DNA of 64,000 nucleotides. Source: Selaginella moellendorffii (taxonomy: Eukaryota > Streptophyta > Lycopodiopsida > Selaginellales > Selaginellaceae). Below are positions 12,488 to 22,720 of the stretch, in pieces. The position numbers and the translations under genes are program-made. The first letter of the stretch is position 1; each line of letters begins with the position of its first letter. The stretch spans positions 2,286,544-2,350,543 of the forward strand of contig NW_003314273.1 in the NCBI RefSeq assembly GCF_000143415.4. The letters are read 5' to 3'. The notes beneath the pieces are model-generated. The model had not been told where the DNA came from. It saw nothing but the letters and a program-made list of their open reading frames with translations, and ran no database searches.

Positions 12488-13001
12488 AGCCAACTGCAAA
12501 GATTTTCTACTCGAGAGCATCCCGAAATGCAAATCTGACTATCCTCTGGTGAGGCTCAAGGGGGACTTCCAGCAGCACTACACTGGATCACGCATGGTAT
12601 GGCTTCAAGAAGCTGGAAACTTTCCTAGACTTTGCTGGAGCTGCTCATAGGCATCTGGACGGGGTCAGGCTGCCAGAAGCTTCTTCACTTGAAGAAGTTG
12701 GAAGATAACAAGATCAAGGGCAAGGACAACATCAAGAACAGGTGCTTCTGTTCTTGACGAGGAGGAGGAGCTTGACGAGGTTGCGATGACTCTAGAACCA
12801 GAGGAGGAAAAGAAGAAGGAAGAAAAAGCAATGGTGGATGTGAAGAAGTGGAAGAAAGCTACCACGGTTAGCGTCCAGGCAACATGGAAAGCCCAGGCTC
12901 CCACAAGCAATGCCAAGGCACAAGGAGTGAACAAGAGTAGCAGCAGTGGCAAGCTCAAGATGGGGGGTGGAAAGCTAAGCATGAGCTCCCGCCTTGTTTG
13001 A
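12488..13001 (+). pseudogene. Frameshifted remnant of a protein-coding gene
   Basis: GC-rich, codon-like sequence sits between AT-rich repeats. One frame gives a stretch with DYPLVRLKGDFQQHYTG (about 12537-12590), a second frame continues with KLETFLDFAGAAHRHLDGV, and a third gives a Glu/Lys-rich then Ser/Lys-rich C-terminus ending in KLKMGGGKLSMSSRLV and a stop at 12999-13001. No single frame is open throughout and I could not find introns that restore it. I do not recognise the family. It could be a gene copy broken by the adjacent MITE or a captured fragment. Confidence 0.35.
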
Positions 13002-13652
13002 GGCTCTGTTTCACGGAGAATGTGGCTGAGAGTAGCCTCGCTGATGGATTGATTGATTATCATGGTGTGACTTGAGCTGCGAATTTTCGTTAATAGGGTG
13101 GACTGACGCTGACTACTATCAGTCAACGCTATCTCATTACTGTTCTAATGAGCTCATTCTAATGAGTTCATTGATGTGCTTAAAAAGCTGGTAAAGAATT
13201 AGTGACTAACGTTGACTTCGATAACTACTATAATCTACTGATAAGAAATGTTATTGAAAGTTTATATTTTTAAAAACAGGAAATTAAATGTCCAAAGTGT
13301 TTGTTTGAGACTTGCAATATAATCTCCCAATTGAATATCTCTCTGTTGTCTTAATGAAAAATTGTTGTCTTGTTGCCTTGTTTGAGACTTGCAAATCATA
13401 ACCTCCTACTTCAAATGCCTCCAGACTTCTCCATCTGTTATAATTTTGATTGAATACGGCCAACAAGCCTTTGCCTGTTGCGGTTTAGAAAAACCGAAGT
13501 AATTTGTTTCATGAATCTTCATTCTGTGCCTGCAACCTCAAGCGTATCATCAGTCCAAAACGACTGAAAATTATACCTCCTTTCGCTCTAAGCTCCATCG
13601 AGCTCAAGCTTAACCTCCGAGGTGGAAGGCTAGTTCAAGCAGAAGTTATACT
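13002..13652. other. Spacer without recognisable features
   Basis: Mixed-composition sequence with a duplicated phrase (TTGTTTGAGACTTGCAA at about 13300 and 13378). No gene, terminal repeat or RNA gene was seen. Confidence 0.4.
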
Positions 13653-15415
13653 TTAACTCGAGGCATGGAGACTGTTTACCTTGGCATCTGAGTCGTGTAC
13701 ACGAGCAGCCAAATGCAAACCTCCAGAATTGGCCGAGTGATTTGCCTCAACCACGGGCTTCTCCAGATTCTCCACCTCACGGATCCTAAAAGTGCTCCAT
13801 TAGTCACTTGTTCTATCTCTCAAGCATGAAGACTTACCTGTGGGAGTGCTTGTTGCCGGGCCTCCTCATCCCAAACTCGATGATCCTTTGCATGTGCTTC
13901 TCCATCTCAGCTCACTTCTCCGCTGCTGCCGGAAGCCGAACAATGAAAGCATCTCCAGGATCGAACACAGTGCCACGACAAGACAATGGATCCAAAGCCT
14001 GTTCCTGGGCTCTTCAATCATTGCCGCTCTGACGAGCAGCACTCGACAAGAATGGATCCTCCGGGAGAGAAGCTCTTGGCACCTTCTTGTGCTCGTCGAC
14101 TCCGTGGATCGCTGCTGGTGGATCTCGTCCCAATGATGGCGTCAGGCGGTCGTCAACCGAATTGGTAGCAGCACCATAGATTGGATTCATCTTGAGAAAA
14201 GCCGAAGGTGGCAGTCGCCTTGGAGGCCTTGTGAGTGGAGGACTGGCCACCTTTGTGCTGGCATTTAGCTGCGACGGTCGAAGCTGCTGCTTGCTCCTCT
14301 CTTGAACGAAGGAATCGAGCTTGTCCCGGAGCTCTGCGTCCTCAATCTTGCTCAAGGGAACGAGATACTCTTGCTGACTGCCGCTGCTACCGCCAGGAAG
14401 ATGGCTGCTCCCGACGTAGCGCACCAGGATGTTGTTCGCCTTCTTTCTTCTTCCCTTCACGAGTATCCAGATGCCGTTGACGATGGCCACCATAGCAAGC
14501 AGGAAAAGGACGATGCCTGCTGCAAGCAGCCCCGGTGTCGAAAACGCTGCCGCCGCCGCTGCTGCTGTTGATGATGACGACCACAGAGGCGGAGCAATAG
14601 ACAAGGGGCCAGGCGGAGGCGGCAATGAAAACGTGTGAAAGACAGACGACCCTGGTTGCCATGTTATCGTGTCATGAGCGGGCCTTGGTCGCCAAGTGGT
14701 TGTCCCAGAAGAAGGTGGCGGCCCTGTATGCTGCTTTGCTGGTGGAGGTGGGTGTTGCTTTGCTCCTCCTCCGTGGCTGTGCTGCTTTGATCCATGGCTT
14801 GTTGATGGAGGTGGCGGACTGTACTGGTGCTGCTTTGCTGCGCCGTGGCTTGCTGGTGGAGGTGGCGGACTGTGCTGGTGCTGCTTTGCTGCTCCATTGT
14901 TTGTTGGTGGTGGACTGTGCTGGTGCTGCTTTGCTGCTCCGTGGCTTGCTGGTGGAGGTGGTGGTGCTCCATGGCTGTCCTGCTTTGGAGGTGGTGCTCC
15001 TCGATGGCTGTGCTGCTTTGCTGCTCCATGGTGTTGCTCTGCTGGTGCTGGTGGAGGTGCCTGACTGTGAGCGCTGCTGTGAGGTGGCGGAGCTCCTCTC
15101 GCCCTCCTTGGCGATGGTTTGGGAGGCGGTATGCTACCTGGAGGTGGCAGTCTCGTTTTGGGCGGTGTCGCCCTCCTGTGCCCTGGCGAGGCGGATGCAC
15201 GCTCCTGTGCGCAGCTGGAGGTGGCGCCCGACGAGGCGGAGACGAGATGATGCTAGCCATATTTCTTGCTTACCGAATTCGCTTCCGAGAAACCTGTTTT
15301 TTTAGATCATGAAGGTTTAGTGCATATAAATACCTGGTCTAGATTCTCGTACAGACGCATTATCTGCATCTTCCCCCCAAAAAAACAGGAAAAGGGGAAA
15401 GAAGAGCGAGCTCAT
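13653..15415 (-). pseudogene. Proline-rich (HRGP-like) single-pass membrane protein gene with two in-frame TGA codons
   Basis: The minus-strand frame is open from 15252 to 14017. It encodes a His/Pro/Ala-rich ectodomain with repeats of HGAAKQHQHSPPPPPAS type, a helix LLAAGIVLFLLAMVAIVNGIWIL as membrane span, a basic stop-transfer KGRRKK and a cytoplasmic region with YLVPLSKIEDAELRDKLDSF. A TGA at 14014-14016 ends this frame. The same frame then continues codingly with FDPGDAFIVRLPAAAEK, a second TGA at 13912-13914, and AEMEKHMQRIIEFGMRRPG. A splice at 13838/13785 follows in phase into IREVENLEKPVVEANHSANS, ending at 13653. Both TGA could come from CGA. The first exon is uncertain: an ATG at 15415 gives a signal-peptide-like MSSLFFPLFLFFWG but its donor at 15334 is not in phase with the obvious acceptor at 15252. 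It may be a functional shorter gene ending at 14014 instead of a pseudogene. Confidence 0.5.
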
Positions 15416-16191
15416 TGATAAACTCTCAGGCTCAATTCTAGGAGAAAGATCAAAGATGAGAATGTTCCTTCACCATGCTCCATGCATAAGAATTTGATCA
15501 AAATCTCACTGTAGAAGCTCACGTTATTTGAGAATTCTTTTCATTGTCTTCAACGGGCACACGGATCAGGTTGGGGTTGATGTTTAATATTTGATCATAG
15601 TGCAGTGATAAATAACGACTTAAATTACCATCTTTACCACTATATTTAAAGCTTTATTTTTGGACTTAAAATTTAGTCGTACATTTGTCACAAATAACTA
15701 TTAAACATCACGACTATATTTTTCGTTTTATAACCATTATAAATGACTTAAAATTCAGTTATAAATTGCAACTACAAATGTCAACTTAGGTTTGCTTAAG
15801 CAAACCATAAAGCCAAGAGTTCAAGCATTAACTACTGTCAAGGAAGAGGAGGTTAGCATTAGATAGTTTAGAGAATGAAGAGGATTACAACCAAGCTAAA
15901 GGACAGTCTTATATAAACAGAGTTATGTCACAATAGTAGTTCAACTTGCTAATTTGCACAATTGGTAATTGTCCTTGGCTGGCATGAAACTACTATGCAT
16001 AGGATTATGACTGAACATAAAGAATTTTTTTAACTCTAGTCAGAAATAATGACTACTAAAAATAACTGTGTATTTTAACTTAAATTTATAAAACTACTGT
16101 GACTTAAATTGTAGTTATAATATCAATGGAAAGCTTAATGACAAAAATTTAAGTTTTATATGCGAATTTTTGGCAATAACTTAAAACTAAA
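15416..16191. other. AT-rich spacer, possibly a decayed DNA element
   Basis: Short related phrases recur in both orientations (for example AACTTAAATT/GACTTAAATTACC and TAGTTATAA-type words), and there is a perfect small palindrome GGTTTGCTTAAGCAAACC at about 15789-15806. This suggests an old foldback element, but no terminal repeats or target duplication could be fixed. No gene was seen. Confidence 0.3.
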
Positions 16192-16656
16192 TCAGGCTTG
16201 TGTAGTAATCTTGTTCATGTCGGGCACATTCTGCAACAATGAGCCAGCTGCCTCATCGGCTCCCCCGATGATGCTGGATTGAAAGAGCCAGCAGGTCCCC
16301 CAGTTAGGATCAGGATCACTGAGTAGGAGCTCAATGCTTTGTACTGGATTGTTGGCAGTGTCCAGTGCTGGCCACTGAGCCCAGGCAAGCTTGATGCTAC
16401 CAGGAACTCGTACTTGATTGGGAGTGTCCAGCCCTGGCCACTGAGCCCATGACACATAATCGATGCCAAAATTCTTCCACACATATGCAATCCTGCCATA
16501 GACACCTTGCTCGATGTCTGTGGAGAAGACGCTGTAGACGTGGATGAAGGCCCCAACGAGGGACTTGGAATCCATGGCCTGCTTAGTGTCCAGGGTGACA
16601 TAGCACAGCCCATCATTGGCTGAAAGAACCATCACCTGGAACTCAAGGAGAGCCAT
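16192..16656 (-). CDS. Hypothetical protein of 154 residues with an internal repeat
   Basis: A single open frame starts at ATG 16656 and is richer in GC than the AT-rich DNA around it. I do not recognise the family. The visible structure is an N-terminal beta-like segment (FQVMVLSANDGLCYVTLD), a central part (VYGRIAYVWKNFGIDYVSW) and a short duplicated motif, WAQWPGLDTPNQ then WAQWPALDTANN, 24 residues apart. No signal peptide or membrane segment. An overlapping frame on the same strand (16215-16616) is a shadow. No introns are visible and the gene stands alone. It could be a small lineage-specific gene or a fragment of a larger one. Confidence 0.4.
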   Translation of the reverse strand: MALLEFQVMVLSANDGLCYVTLDTKQAMDSKSLVGAFIHVYSVFSTDIEQGVYGRIAYVWKNFGIDYVSWAQWPGLDTPNQVRVPGSIKLAWAQWPALDTANNPVQSIELLLSDPDPNWGTCWLFQSSIIGGADEAAGSLLQNVPDMNKITTQA

Positions 16657-17465
16657 GAATGAGGATGTGAAGCTCCTTCCTGAGGTGTAGGATGATTTTC
16701 AAAGTAAAGTAAGCACTTTACTGATGAGCACAAAATTCTTACATCATGATGAAACAAGAGGAGCTCAATCAACGACTTATGATAACAAGATAGTTAGAAC
16801 AAGAAGTTAGTATATATATTCCAAAATACCTGATCCTTGTGATGGCCAAAAGTGTCATAATAAAAATTTGGAAGTCCTTGAATGAGCATGAGTAAAGTTT
16901 TTTTTGCCTATACTTATAAAATAGTGATATACAAACAAAAACGAGAATGTAGAAGAAAAAGAAGAAAAGAAGAGTAGAATAAAAAAAGAATATCATAGAA
17001 CTCAGCCTCGAACCCAAAAGACATGAGTAAGGATAAGTATATGTCAATCTCTTAACTCTACTTTGCACAAACAGTCATAGGCAAGAAAAAAAATGGTTAA
17101 TTCAATGCAAATGTATACAACAGTGAGTGGGGGTTGTTTTTCAACACATATAAGTGTTATTTATATACTACATGATTTTATAACCATTCATAACTACTTT
17201 ATATTTGTTTATGACAAACATTGCCTAGGTTAGGCCTTTCTTTTTTAAATGCTTAAGTTTAAGCATAACTCTATTTCATCTATACTTCTTTTTTCTACTC
17301 TGTTTAGGAAGATATACAAAATAAAACATTTACCTCTTCATCACTCCCCTATAACAAAGTTACTACCTGTCCTCAAGTAATCAAATTCTCAAAATCCTAC
17401 TCTAAGTTGTTGAGTTTAGTTTTCATAATGACAAGTTTAACACTTCGGCATAAATCATTGAGTTC
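16657..17465. other. AT-rich spacer
   Basis: Homopolymer-rich AT DNA without a credible gene, terminal repeat or RNA gene. Frames such as 16769-17068 (minus) are short, Phe/Tyr-rich and composition-driven. Confidence 0.4.
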
Positions 17466-19288
17466 CTAATGCATGATTTGATTCTCTTGGTAAAGCATAG
17501 TGATGTGCTGGTCCTGGCGGCTAATGCACTCTGTATTCGTGGATGTGGAAGTCAAGATTGTGCTCTTGAGCTCTTGGATTATATGGCACTGATGATTCTG
17601 CTTGCCCATGACTCGATTCACTTTCTTGGTGATTGTTTTGAGGTAACTCAAGACTTGCATACAATACTTCATAGTTTCCCTGTCTTGTACCAACTTGTCA
17701 ACTGGCTACTTGCCTCCCTTGATGTGTTAAGCGAGCTCTTCCATGAAGCTTCGAATTGCTGGCTCATTAAGTTGACTCGCGGACTTCTACGTGAAGGTGT
17801 AGCTATCTTTAACCTTATAGTGCTGCTGCGGCATCTGCTACTGTTGTGGCTGCCTCATCTTGCTAGACTTGTCAATTGAGGGTGTGTCACTATTAAATGC
17901 ATAGGTGGACTGGAGAAAACTTAACTTGTACTCCTCCAGTTCACCTAGACCCTCTTTTGTAACCTCATCTTCTTTGTCCTGTTGAGTTTCTTGGCCTAAA
18001 CTCACCTCATTAGCTATGTCTACAGCCAATGATTTTACAACATCTTTAGGCACATCATGTGTTGGATTTTATGGCCTAAATTCTAGAATTTCTTCCACAA
18101 CTTCAGCATTCATCATTTGCTTAGTGTTTGTCCATTTGTGTACTTGTCACTTCTCCGATACTCGAAGAGATTTGTATAGGCATCAGAGTTGTCTCTATAG
18201 ATATAGACAAGTCATGACTTTGTTCCTGATCCAGGCATGGCATTTTATCACCATACTTGTTACATCCAATTTTTCTGCAGTATACTTGACCATTGGATTT
18301 CTGCAGAATGAACCTTGGAGGTCTCACAACTTAGATTTTTGGATATAGGAGGAGTTTCTTTTTGAGAGGAGAATTTTCCTCATTTGAATTTATATTATCA
18401 AGATTCTCCTCCACTTCCACATCTCTTGCCATCTCCCTCGGAGGAGATACTAGAGGTGGTGGCTTAATGGTAAGTGATCCACCTAAGCGGTGTAATGCTT
18501 GTAGATGTGCTGTAAAAAAATAAAAACTCCTGTCTTCACTTGCCTTCCCTTGCCTACCTGTAAGGCAATATTTTTCATTTCGGCCACAAATCCATTGTAC
18601 ACAAAATGAGCTATGTTTATTTACCATCCAGTCTCGATAGTTTCCAACAAGTAGGCTATCTTGATGCTAGCATTTTGCGCAATTGTCCTCCCATCAATGA
18701 TGGCACACAACATTTTAAGCCTAGTATAATACTTAGGCTTCAAGTAGGTGAAGTTGCCTCCTCATCTAAATATGTAGTTTAGGAGGATATATTGTTTGGG
18801 CATGCAATCCATCTTGCTCATCATGATTATTTTGCCTTTGTTGTATAGGCAAAAAATTTGAGCAAATTGGGTGAGTCTAAAGAGATAGACTCACCTGTGG
18901 AAAAGAAAAGCATGCTCCTTTGGGTACCACTTTTGTATAAGCTCAATCCCTTGCTTAATTGTTATTTCTCGTACTTTACTTGGCTATAATCTAGCTCCTC
19001 ATTGCCAAATGAAATTTCCGTCACATACTTGTTTTATTTAGGCATTTTTGCTGTCTGTGGAGATTTGTAGGTGAACCATTTGGCATTAGGCGACCAAGAG
19101 ACAGAGTGTGGTGCCAACAAAGGTGCCCAAGAGATATTTTGTGTCGACGGTGCAAGCGTGGAGTTGACAATTTGTGGCAGTGGCGTGAGGACAAATTCAC
19201 TCCGCCCAATCAAGAGTGTGCTCAACCCAATAGATAGCAATAATGGTGTTTGTTCTTGTGCAGCCCTAGGCAGCGTTTGAGCTGCCAT
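17466..19288 (-). pseudogene. Decayed long ORF, probably retroelement-derived
   Basis: Reading the minus strand from an ATG at 19288 (MAAQTLPRAAQEQTPLLLSI) gives a chain of coding-like segments interrupted by stops and frameshifts, through 18331-18627 (PPPLVSPPREMARDVEVEEN), 18121-18327 and 17838-18053 (QDKEDEVTKEGLGELEEYKL) to a coiled-coil-like Lys/Gln-rich end at 17466-17693. Acidic and coiled segments could be a gag-like or capsid protein, but no zinc knuckle, RT or protease motif is visible. It sits next to a dispersed repeat with LTR features. Family unknown. Confidence 0.3.
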
Positions 19289-19639
19289 ACATCACTTTGG
19301 AGTTAATCCTAAAGTGTCAGTGCATTTTGGTAAAGGCATAAGCATAAAGTGAGTGAAAAAGAAAGAGTAAGAGAGAAAAAGAAGCTCTTTAGCTGCCTCT
19401 AAATTATCTAAGTCGCCCTACCTTACTGCATTAGCCTACTCATTAATCTTCATGGTTTATTGGTAGAGTTTATTGAATGAGGCAAGAAAAATGTAAATGT
19501 TACTCTTAGAGTATTTGGCCCTTCTTTTCTTTTCCTTTAAATCTTGCATTGCTTAGGGAAAATTTCTATAAGCCATACCAACAAGATTTTGTGTTCCAAA
19601 GAAAAAAAATTTGTCCAATATATCCCTTGATTTCTTTCT

Positions 19640-20991
19640 TTGGAACTTCTATCGCAAATGTGACTTCGGGTATCGAAAGTTACTTGTCGGCCAATCCTTT
19701 CAGATGATCTTTCCTTATTGCCATGACGGTAGGAGGTTGGTATTGCTGGACTCTTTATTAGTCTTTGCCTAAGCTAGTTGAGAAACTGGTCATCACATGT
19801 GCACTTAGACCGGAAGGGCACTAAGGAAGGAAATCCTAAGTTGTCATTTAGTCAAGCATACTTAACATGGTGACGAGAAATTCATGTTGATGGCTTGCAC
19901 TTGCTAGTGTTGGGAACCCCTACGATATTGAGTTTGGTCCCTCAATATTAGGTAGATGATAGCTTACCGTATTTGCCAAACACCTTCGCAATCATGCACC
20001 TTATGTTAGTACCATTTAGTCCTAATTGCTATTTATGGAAAGTGTCTAGATTTTCTCATTTGGCATATCTGTGAAATGTAGAGATTGTCTTGAACACAAT
20101 AGTGTTTGTCCCATGTCCAAATTTGCAATTTAGAGACATTCCATATTTAGTAAGTTTTGAGCTTGTCCAAGAGATTAATTCTTGGTACTAAAGGTGGCTA
20201 AGGGTGAAAGCCCAAAACATGTGTTCCTGAAGTGGGGGGGGTATAGGGGTTCAAAATGTATAGTAGGGATAGTGGGTAGGTTAGACATGGTTGACCAACC
20301 TAAGGTATAGTTTAGCTCTTGCTTGCGTGCCTATCCTTATTCTGTGTCTGCTTGTGTCTAAGCCCAAGTTTCATACCATGCTAGTTAGTGAAGTACTCAT
20401 ATCCTCTTGTTAAGCCATTAGTATACTGAAATAGCACTAAACTCCGTTTAGCTCTGTTTTGCATGTTGGTCTTAGCATTGGGATGCTAGATGCTCTAGGA
20501 TTGTTCCAAGTCACTCTGTGCTCTTGTCCCTTCGCTCTTTAGGTTATATGCTTGGGAGTCATACTATGTTTTGGTTCCTTCGCTCTTTGGCTCAATGCTT
20601 ATAAATTTGGCTTCGTTCCTTCATTTTCCTTCATTTTCAGGGCCCAAGGCCCTGAAACTCAGGTTCCACACCACTGTCCTTGGGACATGTGGCATGTGGC
20701 ACATGGCATGTGACACATGGCATATGAAGGGTTTAAATTCCACTTTGTGGTTATCCTATGCTAAATCACCATAGGATAAAGGGTAAAAACCACTTGTCCT
20801 ACATTTGGTATCAAATGATGAGTCTTAGCAAGTACTATCCAATGAGATTGGGCAATTAGTCTTGTTGCATATGCAAAAATGAAAACGATGATCTAAGTAC
20901 ATATTTAGAGACTAAGACTTCACATTCATTCCTTAGGTATGGATTTTAGTTACCTTTTTGTACCATATTCTGTGGGTTTGAGCTTGGGCTC
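19640..20991 (+). repeat. Dispersed repeat X, copy 1 (LTR-like)
   Basis: About 1.35 kb that aligns in order with 62600-63890, sharing GGTTGGTATTGCT, TTATGGAAAGTGTCTAGATTT, AATGTAGAGATTGTCTT, CTATCCAATGAGATTGGGCA and GGTTACCTTTTTGTACC-type blocks. A near-palindrome TATCCTATGCTAAATCACCATAGGATA (20 bases or fewer per arm, 20755-20778) is followed by CCTACA and then TTTGGTATCAAATGATG (20804-20820), which resembles an LTR end plus a tRNA-Met primer-binding site. A (CATGTGGCA)n-like short repeat is at 20688-20730. The repeat resumes at 21841 after a Cassandra-like insertion. No coding sequence. Confidence 0.6.
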
Positions 20992-21840
20992 TATAAGCTC
21001 TTGAGTTTGGACTTTCTGGGAGGTCACCCAACCCAGTACTATTCAAACTTAAGGATGCTTAACCCCAAATATCTCAAGACCCTTAACCGATTGGAAAAAA
21101 GGGTGCATTTTTGTTCATGGGCCCTTTCCCTCTATATTTGAATCCCATTGATCATCTCTCAAGTCGTTCCCTTTAGTTTCTTACAATCCACCACGCTTCC
21201 TTACAAGTTCATGCCCTCGTGAACGAAAGCTGAGAACCGCAACTCTCCCAAGAGCCCTGCTCTCTTGACACCCTACCCCTTAGGTTAAGCCCAGCCGGAG
21301 TATACTAGACCCTTGCTAGATGTCAATCAACATGTGGTGCAATTCCTCTAGCCAACCAACAAAGTCGGACCTGAGACCCGATATTTGACTAGTACTAGGT
21401 TGGGTGACCTCTCGGGAAGTCTAAATTCAAGAGCTTACATTTGCTATTAAAGAGGTCTTGGGTTAACTTTGTTGGTTGGCTAGGGGAATTGCATCACATA
21501 TTAATTGACATTTGGCAAGGGTTCAGTATACTCCGGCTGGGCTTGACCTGAGGGGTAGGGTGTCAAAAGAGCAGGGCTCTTGGGAGAGCTGCGGTTTTCA
21601 GCTTCCATTCACGAGGGCATGAACTTGCAAAGAAGCATGGTGGATTATAAGCAACCAAAGGGAACGACTCGAGAGATAATCCATAGCGGTTCAAATATAG
21701 AAAGAAAGGGCCCATGAACAAAAGTGCACTCCCTTTTCCAATCAGTTAAGGGTCTTAGAATACTTGGAGTTAAGCGTCCTTAGATTTGAATAGTACTGGG
21801 TTGGGTGACATCCCGGGAAGTCCGAATTCAAGAGCTTATA
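20992..21840. mobile_element. Palindromic pair of Cassandra-like TRIM elements
   Basis: The left half (20992 to about 21378) is a minus-strand Cassandra copy: LTR 20992-21205 and internal domain to about 21378. The right half is a plus-strand copy: partial LTR about 21380-21439, internal domain 21440-21625, and LTR 21626-21840. Both outer ends are therefore the 3' (U5) ends of LTRs, reading ...GAGCTTATA outward. The LTRs hold a 5S rRNA-like segment (for example AGTTAAGCGT at 21768-21777 and TAGTACTGGGTTGGGTGAC to GGGAAGTCC ending 21823). The flanks GGCTC (20987-20991) and GACTC (21841-21845) are a 4/5 match, and joining them restores the host repeat X as seen in copy 2. The structure therefore seems to have inserted as one unit. 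Confidence 0.7.
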
Positions 21841-21960
21841 GACTCGTGAATGAAGCATATTAGCAACTCAAGGTTACACTTGAGTTGGCAAGATGGATTT
21901 GAAATGTACCATTTTGCACAAGTTTGTGCTTGGGCTTGTAAGAGAGGCATATTGTTATTA
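21841..21960 (+). repeat. Continuation of repeat X, copy 1
   Basis: ATTAGCAACTCAAGGTTACAC and GTGCTTGGGCTTGTAAGAGAGGCA match the last 100 bp of the window (63940-64000), confirming that copy 1 is split by the Cassandra-like insertion. Confidence 0.55.
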
Positions 21961-22720
21961 TGGAAAAATGAATGTTACGGAGAAAAGAAGGAAACAAAGG
22001 GGAAAAGCGAAAAGGGGTTGGAATGGTGAAATTGCGAATTGGTTGGCTCAGTTGAGCATTTGGTCACCAGTCGGATTACAAGTCTGACGAGAATAGAAAG
22101 AGAGGCTACATGATTGGCCGGTTGTACAACTCCTCAATCTGCACTAAGAACTTGGCCGTCAACAGAACTGAAGGTGGGCAAGGATGGCGTAGGCCACAGA
22201 ATCAACAAAAACCCAGAACAAGTGAATGCACTGGTACAACAGAAAGTAAAACTGAGTGAAAACTAAATGCATCTCGGTGTCGATCTTGGAGCACAGAGTA
22301 GGAAATTAAATCTCACAAGCAGTTGATAAAGAAAAGTTTTACAGAGTTTTCCTTTGTGCAGAGTAAAGATGGGATAAAATTCTCACTCTCACAACTAGCC
22401 TATTTATACTAAGTCCTTGGCAACCATGTCCATGCTTGTCACCATGGTCCTTTCGGGTTTGTGTCTACAGTATGGATGTCGTCATTTGGCAACCGCTCTT
22501 GGTAACCACTCCCAGGTCATTTGTACCTGTCCGGTGTTCGAGTCTGTTGTAGAGTTGCTGCTGTAGAGTGTCGAACCGAGATCACTGAGAAACTGAAGTT
22601 GGAGTCATCGGGTTGGAACTTGGGCAGTTTGACCTTGAGTCCAACTATTTGGGACTTAGCGGCATTTTGATGTTTGAACTTGTGCTGCCAAATATTCCTT
22701 CTGTCCGACTTTTTCCTTTA

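Noticed and set aside
14827-15312. Cys/Trp-rich plus-strand frames opposite the proline-rich gene
   Set aside because: They are the antisense reading of Pro/His/Ala-rich repeats.
17469-17879. Leu-rich plus-strand frame of 136 codons
   Set aside because: Opposite strand of a Lys/Gln-rich coiled-coil-like segment; the Leu-rich reading is its shadow.
21768-21823. Candidate 5S rRNA gene
   Set aside because: Only the 3' half resembles 5S rRNA and it lies within LTRs ending TTATA/TTACA, so it is a Cassandra-type element, not a functional 5S gene.
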